Shown: one piece after another, positions 6,658 to 9,703 of the stretch | How the letters are laid out: each line of letters starts with the position of its first letter | Position numbering within the stretch: the first letter of the stretch is position 1 | Source of the DNA: Pseudomonadota bacterium | GTDB taxonomy: Bacteria > Pseudomonadota > Alphaproteobacteria > Rhodospirillales > 2-02-FULL-58-16 | Direction: 5' to 3' | NCBI GenBank assembly: GCA_022567015.1 | Contig: JADFHR010000121.1 | Location: forward strand, 1 to 9,703 | DNA: 9,703 nucleotides | Notes under the pieces: generated by a model | What the model was told of the DNA's origin: nothing | The model's database searches: none | What the model saw: only the letters and a program-made list of their open reading frames with translations | Program-made: the position numbers and the translations under genes

Positions 6658-6873
6658 ATGAAAACGGTCAATCTATACGACGCTAGGAACCACCTGTCCC
6701 GTCTCGTGGAACAGGCCGCCGCAGGCGAAGAGATCGTGATTACCAAGGCCGGCCGGCCACGGGCCAGGCTGGTGCCGTTCCACCCCGACGACCGGCCCCG
6801 GCGACCGGGCATTTGGAAAGGTCAGGTCTGGATTGCGGACGATTTCGACCAACCGTTGCCCGTGAACCTGTAG
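6658..6873 (+). CDS. Phd/YefM-family antitoxin, C-terminus altered by deletion
   Basis: This 71-residue type II antitoxin has the usual N-terminal DNA-binding fold (MKTVNLYDARNHLSRLVEQA, residues 1-20) followed by AGEEIVITKAGRPRARLVP (22-40). The toxin-wrapping tail includes GIWKGQVWIADDFDQPLP (51-68). Normally it would autorepress its operon and neutralise a VapC-type PIN ribonuclease. Relatives, as I recall, continue about ten residues past DDFDxPLP; here only VNL follows. These three codons appear to be toxin DNA read in another frame, so a deletion joined the two genes. The operator upstream is intact, so the gene may still be expressed and self-repressing. ATG 6658 is used; a TTG at 6637 lies inside the operator and is unlikely. 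No strong Shine-Dalgarno is seen. Confidence 0.85.
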   Translation: MKTVNLYDARNHLSRLVEQAAAGEEIVITKAGRPRARLVPFHPDDRPRRPGIWKGQVWIADDFDQPLPVNL

Positions 6874-6971
6874 GCCGCATGCTCGTCGCCCAGGCCGAGC
6901 TCGAAGGCCTGACCCTGGTCACCCATGACCGGAGATTGGAGCCTTACGGTGTCGAGATTCTTTGGACGTGA
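6861..6971 (+). pseudogene. Remnant of VapC-type PIN-domain toxin (C-terminal end only)
   Basis: Read in frame from 6861, the DNA encodes REPVGR followed by MLVAQAELEGLTLVTHD, then RRLEPYGVEILWT and a stop at 6969-6971. This matches the C-terminal end of PIN-domain toxins that pair with Phd-type antitoxins (typical pattern RDPFDRMLVAQAxxEGLTLVTxD...YGVxVLW). A full toxin is about 125-135 residues; about 95 N-terminal residues are missing, including the LLDTH motif with the first catalytic aspartate and the middle acidic residues. Only the late THD aspartate remains, so it cannot be an active nuclease. Its start overlaps the end of the antitoxin gene, showing a single internal deletion across the gene junction. 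The ATG at 6879 could start a 30-residue peptide, but there is no reason to think it functions. Confidence 0.8.
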
Positions 6972-7040
6972 AGTCCTTCTGGTCGCGGCGCAAGCCCCCA
7001 CTTAACCCACGGTACATCGGCAACCCGTAGACCAAAATGA

Positions 7041-7072
7041 AGCGGCCCGTCCGATTGCTCGGCCGGGCCGCT
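7041..7072 (-). terminator. Hairpin, terminator-like on the minus strand
   Basis: AGCGGCCCG (7041-7049) pairs perfectly with CGGGCCGCT (7064-7072) around a 14-base loop. On the minus strand the stem is followed by TTCATTTTGG, a partial T-tract. On the plus strand it is followed by CCCAACTC, so termination of plus-strand transcripts is not supported. No minus-strand gene lies upstream, which leaves open a small RNA. Confidence 0.45.
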
Positions 7073-7280
7073 CCCAACTCAAAACCTCTTAAAAACCCTT
7101 GCGGGCCCCTGGGAAATTTCGAATTGGAGTCCAAAACCTCCACTGGCGAACCAACGAACACTCTGAACTCGACGCGGACGGTAGCAAACAAATTTCGTCG
7201 CCAAAACCCCAATTCGATCCACACCCCTGTGGAACCCGGGGATAACTGAGGGGGCGGCTTGGCAGACCCGACAGGCCCGA

Positions 7281-7304
7281 TGAAAAGAAGCGCCGGCGGG
7301 CGCT
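7281..7304 (-). terminator. Short hairpin with T-rich tail, minus strand
   Basis: AGCGCC (7289-7294) and GGCGCT (7299-7304) form a 6-bp stem with a GGCG loop. On the minus strand the stem is followed by TCTTTTCA (7288-7281). It is a weak intrinsic terminator candidate; the plus strand has no T-run after it. No minus-strand gene upstream explains it. Confidence 0.35.
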
Positions 7305-7380
7305 CGGGTTGCGGCGGGAACGGCGGCGACGCAAGGCGGCGCGGAGGTTAGGATGAAAGGTACCGGGCAAGGAGGCCGTC

Positions 7381-7572
7381 ATGCACAAACCGGCGCTTTA
7401 TACGGCGGGTGCCGTCTTCGCCATGGTCGCGCTCGCCCATACAATCCGCTTTTTCCTGGCCACCGAAATCGTCGTCGGTGGCGGCGTGATCCCCGTTTTC
7501 GTTTCCCTGCCCGCGGCCATCGTTTCCAGCCTGCTCGCCGCCTGGATGATCGTCGCCGCCCGCCGTTCGTGA
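7381..7572 (+). CDS. Small two-helix membrane protein, function unknown
   Basis: This 63-residue hydrophobic protein has two probable membrane helices, about residues 6-27 (YTAGAVFAMVALAHTIRFFL) and 37-59 (VIPVFVSLPAAIVSSLLAAW), joined by a short EIVVGG turn and ending in the positive tail AARRS. A near-perfect Shine-Dalgarno, AAGGAGG at 7369-7375, sits five bases before the ATG and is the best in the window. The pattern HxxR...E(I/V)xxGG...VPxxVS resembles a family of short alphaproteobacterial membrane proteins that I know only as uncharacterised. It stands alone between the gene-free stretch and the NAD kinase gene, 98 bases upstream of the latter. No catalytic or metal-binding motif is visible, and toxin or stress roles would be guesswork. 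Confidence 0.75.
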   Translation: MHKPALYTAGAVFAMVALAHTIRFFLATEIVVGGGVIPVFVSLPAAIVSSLLAAWMIVAARRS

Positions 7573-7626
7573 GCCCGCGCGCGCGCCGTCACCGCATCCG
7601 CGGGTGGCGCCGGCGCCGGGCTTGGC

Positions 7627-7632
7627 TATACT
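7627..7632 (+). promoter_or_regulatory. Possible -10 box of the NAD kinase gene
   Basis: TATACT lies 38 bases before the NAD kinase ATG in otherwise GC-rich spacer, preceded by CTTGGC. No clear -35 is seen 17 bases upstream. A 12-bp palindrome (GGCGCC twice) lies at 7606-7617, in the place of the -35 region. Confidence 0.4.
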
Positions 7633-7670
7633 CGACACCGATTCCATCCACCGGCGGAAAATCCACGGCC

Positions 7671-8438
7671 ATGATGTTCAAATCCATCGCCTTCGTCGCC
7701 GCCCGCCAGCCCGAGGCCCGGGAGGCGGAGAAGCGCCTGAAGGCACGCTACGACCACGTGCCGCCGAAGCGGGCCGACGTGGTCGTCGCCCTCGGCGGCG
7801 ATGGCTTCATGTTGAGGACCCTGCACCGCTTCATGGATCGGGACGTCCCCATCTACGGCATGAACCGCGGCTCCGTCGGGTTCCTCATGAACGCCTATGA
7901 CGAAGACGGCCTGCCCGAACGCCTGGCCAGGGCCGATCCCGTCGAACTGAATCCGTTGCGGATGACCGCCATCGACCACCGGGGCAAGGAGCATCAGGCC
8001 CTTGCCATCAACGAGGTGTCCCTGTTGCGCCAGAGCCGCCTTGCCGCCAAGCTGCGCATCCAGGTCGACGGCGTGGTGCGGCTGGAGGAAGTGATCTGCG
8101 ACGGCGCGCTGGTGGCCACCCCGGCGGGCAGCACGGCATACAACCGCTCGGCCCACGGCCCCATCGTGCCGCTGGGGGCCGGCGTGTTGGCGCTGACCAC
8201 CATCAACGCCTTCCGCCCCCGCCTGTGGCGCGGCGCCCTGCTGCCCCATGACGCCACCGTCATCTTCCATGTCCTCGACGCGGACACCCGCCCGGTCAGC
8301 GCCGTGGCCGACTACACCGAGGTGCGCCGCGTCGTCCGGGTGGTGGTGCGGGAGGACCGCAGCCTGGCGCCGACCCTGCTGTTCGACCCCGAGCACAACC
8401 TGGAGGAACGCATCGTCAGGGAACAGTTCCTGCCGTGA
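7671..8438 (+). CDS. nadK: NAD kinase
   Basis: This 255-residue cytoplasmic enzyme phosphorylates NAD to NADP with ATP or polyphosphate, the only route to NADP in most bacteria. The catalytic ALGGDGFML motif is at 40-48, with GGDG at 42-45. It is followed by NRGSVGFLMN (65-74), the NE pair (N114-E115) that contacts NAD, and the glycine-rich CDGALVATPAGSTAYN (143-158) with SAHGPIVPL. GGDGFML and GFLMN are the forms I associate with alphaproteobacteria, as is the short N-terminus lacking extra regulatory sequence. The ATG at 7671 is chosen because the reading frame upstream overlaps the small membrane protein gene and shows no kinase character; GGCGGAAAA upstream is only a weak Shine-Dalgarno. 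A second ATG follows directly at 7674. The AbrB-family gene starts 16 bases after the stop, so the two are probably cotranscribed. Confidence 0.95.
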   Translation: MMFKSIAFVAARQPEAREAEKRLKARYDHVPPKRADVVVALGGDGFMLRTLHRFMDRDVPIYGMNRGSVGFLMNAYDEDGLPERLARADPVELNPLRMTAIDHRGKEHQALAINEVSLLRQSRLAAKLRIQVDGVVRLEEVICDGALVATPAGSTAYNRSAHGPIVPLGAGVLALTTINAFRPRLWRGALLPHDATVIFHVLDADTRPVSAVADYTEVRRVVRVVVREDRSLAPTLLFDPEHNLEERIVREQFLP

Positions 8439-8454
8439 GCGCGAAGCCGGGCGC

Positions 8455-9567
8455 GTGAGGAGTCCTTCGGCCTTCTCCGGGGCGTTCGCCGGACCGGCGA
8501 TGCTGACCCTGGGCCTGGGCGCCGTGGGCGGCGCCTTGTTCAATCTTCTGGGCCTGCCCTTGGCGTGGATGATCGGCGCCATGTGCTTCACCACGGTCGC
8601 CGCGCTCGCCGGCGCGCCCCTGCGCGGACCAGAGCGCCTGCGCGAGGTCATGGTCACGGTGCTCGGCCTCATGCTGGGCAGCACCTTCACCCCGGAGGTC
8701 CTGGATCGGCTCGGGCAATGGGTGATCAGCCTTACCAGCCTGGTGCTCTTCGTCGCCGCCGTGGCCGTCAGCATCGGCTTGGTCCTGCACCGCTATGCGG
8801 GTTTCGGACCCATCACCGCGTTCTTTTCGGCAACCCCGGGGGGCTTGGTCATCATGGTCCTCACCGGCGGCGCCCTGGGCGGCGACGAGCGCACGATTTC
8901 GCTCATGCACAGCATGCGCCTGCTGATGACGGTGCTGGTCATCCCCTTTTGGTTCCAGCTTTTCCACGGGTATCAACCGGGCGGCGCGGGGGCGGCCGCG
9001 TCCGGAGCGGAGATGACGGCCGTGGACGCGGGCGTTCTGGGCCTGTGCGCCGTCGTCGGCTACTGGGCGGCGAAGCGGGCGCGCATTCCCGCCCACAGCC
9101 TCATCGGCCCGATGATCCTGAGCGCGCTGGTGCACGTGAGCGGTTTCACCGCGGCGCAGCCGCCGGCCGAGGCGGTGGCCGTCGCCCAGGTGGTGATCGG
9201 CACCGCCGTCGGCTGCCGGTTCGCCGGCATCCCCGTGCGCCGGATCCTCGACGTCCTGGTGACGGGGGCGGCATCGACGGTGTTCATGATGGGCGCCGCG
9301 CTGGTCTCAGCGCTGGCGCTTGCCAAGACCACGGGCCTTCCATTCCCGGCCCTGGTGCTCGCCTTCGCGCCGGGCGGCCTGGCCGAGATGAGCCTGATCA
9401 GCCTGTCCATGGGCATCGACACCGCCTTCGTCGCCACCCACCACATCGTCCGCATCCTGTTCCTGGTGGCGTGCGCCCCCATCGCCTTCCGCCTGCTGGC
9501 GCGGCGGCTCGGCGTCGGGGAGCGGGAGGGGCAGGCGGAGCCGCCGTCCCGGCAGGACCGGGGGTAA
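8455..9567 (+). CDS. AbrB-family integral membrane protein (putative transporter)
   Basis: This protein of about 370 residues belongs to the AbrB family, long annotated as putative ammonia monooxygenase or regulator but built as a polytopic transporter. It is not related to the DNA-binding AbrB of Bacillus. Internal duplication is clear. VGGALFNLLGLPLAWMIGAM (24-43) matches VGYWAAKRARIPAHSLIGPM (201-220). FSATPGGLVIM with its following helix (124-165) matches FAPGGLAEM with its following helix (304-345). About ten membrane segments are visible, with a charged C-terminal tail (346-370). The GTG at 8455 gives a complete first membrane helix; the next in-frame start, ATG at 8500, would clip it. 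Neither has a strong ribosome binding site. It follows the NAD kinase gene by 16 bases. The substrate is unknown. Confidence 0.85.
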   Translation: MRSPSAFSGAFAGPAMLTLGLGAVGGALFNLLGLPLAWMIGAMCFTTVAALAGAPLRGPERLREVMVTVLGLMLGSTFTPEVLDRLGQWVISLTSLVLFVAAVAVSIGLVLHRYAGFGPITAFFSATPGGLVIMVLTGGALGGDERTISLMHSMRLLMTVLVIPFWFQLFHGYQPGGAGAAASGAEMTAVDAGVLGLCAVVGYWAAKRARIPAHSLIGPMILSALVHVSGFTAAQPPAEAVAVAQVVIGTAVGCRFAGIPVRRILDVLVTGAASTVFMMGAALVSALALAKTTGLPFPALVLAFAPGGLAEMSLISLSMGIDTAFVATHHIVRILFLVACAPIAFRLLARRLGVGEREGQAEPPSRQDRG

Positions 9568-9600
9568 TACCAAGGAGCGCTGATCATGACTCATAGAGAT

Positions 9601-9692
9601 CGCGTAGGCGGCTCGTCGGGCAGGAGGAAAGTTGCAGGCGATGCGGTGCATCGTCAAAACTTTTCGACGCCCTCCGACGGGCCGCATACGCG
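9601..9692. repeat. Long imperfect palindrome (probable dispersed repeat element)
   Basis: The outer arms CGCGTA (9601-9606), GCGGC (9608-9612) and CGTCGG (9614-9619) pair with CCGACG (9674-9679), GCCGC (9681-9685) and TACGCG (9687-9692), broken by one mismatch and one G-U pair. Inside, AAAGTT (9628-9633) pairs with AACTTT (9658-9663), and CGATGC (9639-9644) with GCATCG (9648-9653) around a GGT loop. The whole folds into one hairpin of about 92 bases. It lies in noncoding DNA 33 bases after the AbrB stop. The size and form suit a REP- or MITE-like extragenic repeat. It could also help end transcription, but it lacks a T-tract. Confidence 0.6.
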
Positions 9693-9703
9693 ACCGCAAC
9701 GGC

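Larger units (their letters stand above)
6972..7380. other. Gene-free, lower-GC stretch
   Basis: About 400 bases contain no convincing coding sequence. G+C falls to about 47% at 7081-7140 and 53% at 7141-7200, far below the flanking genes. The stretch holds two hairpins oriented like minus-strand terminators (7041-7072 and 7289-7304) and a group of DnaA-box-like words at 7215-7246. Short open frames on both strands have no Shine-Dalgarno and no recognisable protein character. It could be decayed foreign DNA next to the broken toxin-antitoxin pair, or it could encode a small RNA. Confidence 0.5.

Noticed and set aside
6658..6971. Functional toxin-antitoxin system
   Set aside because: The toxin lacks about 95 N-terminal residues, including the first catalytic aspartate.
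7215..7246. A chromosomal origin of replication
   Set aside because: There are only three imperfect boxes, no typical neighbours such as dnaA, hemE or parAB, and no AT-rich unwinding element of normal size.
7037..7249. A 70-codon plus-strand frame, and a 101-codon minus-strand frame at 6919-7224, in the gene-free stretch
   Set aside because: Neither has a Shine-Dalgarno, hydrophobic segments or recognisable motifs, and both cross a perfect hairpin.
7626..8774. A 382-codon minus-strand frame over the NAD kinase gene
   Set aside because: It is antisense of a well-recognised NAD kinase and shows no motif of its own.
9586..9703. Possible start of a plus-strand gene (AAGGAG then ATG, open to the window end)
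   Set aside because: The frame runs through the long palindrome and its translation has no protein character; the AAGGAG is probably part of the repeat.

Overview
The window is high-GC DNA (roughly 65-70% G+C by eye) with dense genes and short spacers. The NAD kinase has the GGDGFML / NRGSVGFLMN signature and MoaA has a CxCEDMTFLP motif, both of which resemble alphaproteobacterial proteins, perhaps Rhodospirillales-like. The lineage is inferred from protein character only.

Left block (150-2227, plus strand): an amidase-signature-family hydrolase overlaps by 4 bases a TerC/YjbE-type membrane protein, probably a metal ion exporter. They look like a translationally coupled pair.

Central block (2264-6560): a minus-strand regulator (excisionase-type HTH joined to a molybdate-binding-protein-like PBP domain) diverges from a 687-residue multi-cluster [4Fe-4S] protein. 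This is followed by moaA, the first enzyme of molybdenum cofactor synthesis. A 24-bp element with the geometry of a ModE molybdate-responsive operator lies just upstream of moaA. The block reads as a molybdenum (or tungsten) linked redox and cofactor locus. The Fe-S protein has an HdrA/MvhD-like layout with most flavin and MvhD cysteine signatures missing, and is the least explained gene here.

Right-central block (6599-7380): an intact promoter and palindromic operator drive a Phd/YefM-type antitoxin whose VapC partner is reduced to about 36 C-terminal codons by a deletion. A gene-free stretch of about 400 bases follows. It is clearly poorer in G+C and holds two hairpins that look like minus-strand terminators and a small group of degenerate DnaA-box-like words.

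Right block (7381-9567, plus strand): a 63-residue membrane protein with a strong Shine-Dalgarno, an NAD kinase, and an AbrB-family integral membrane protein. The window ends in a 92-base imperfect palindrome that begins just after the AbrB gene and is probably a dispersed repeat. No rRNA, tRNA, CRISPR array, transposase or phage gene was seen.
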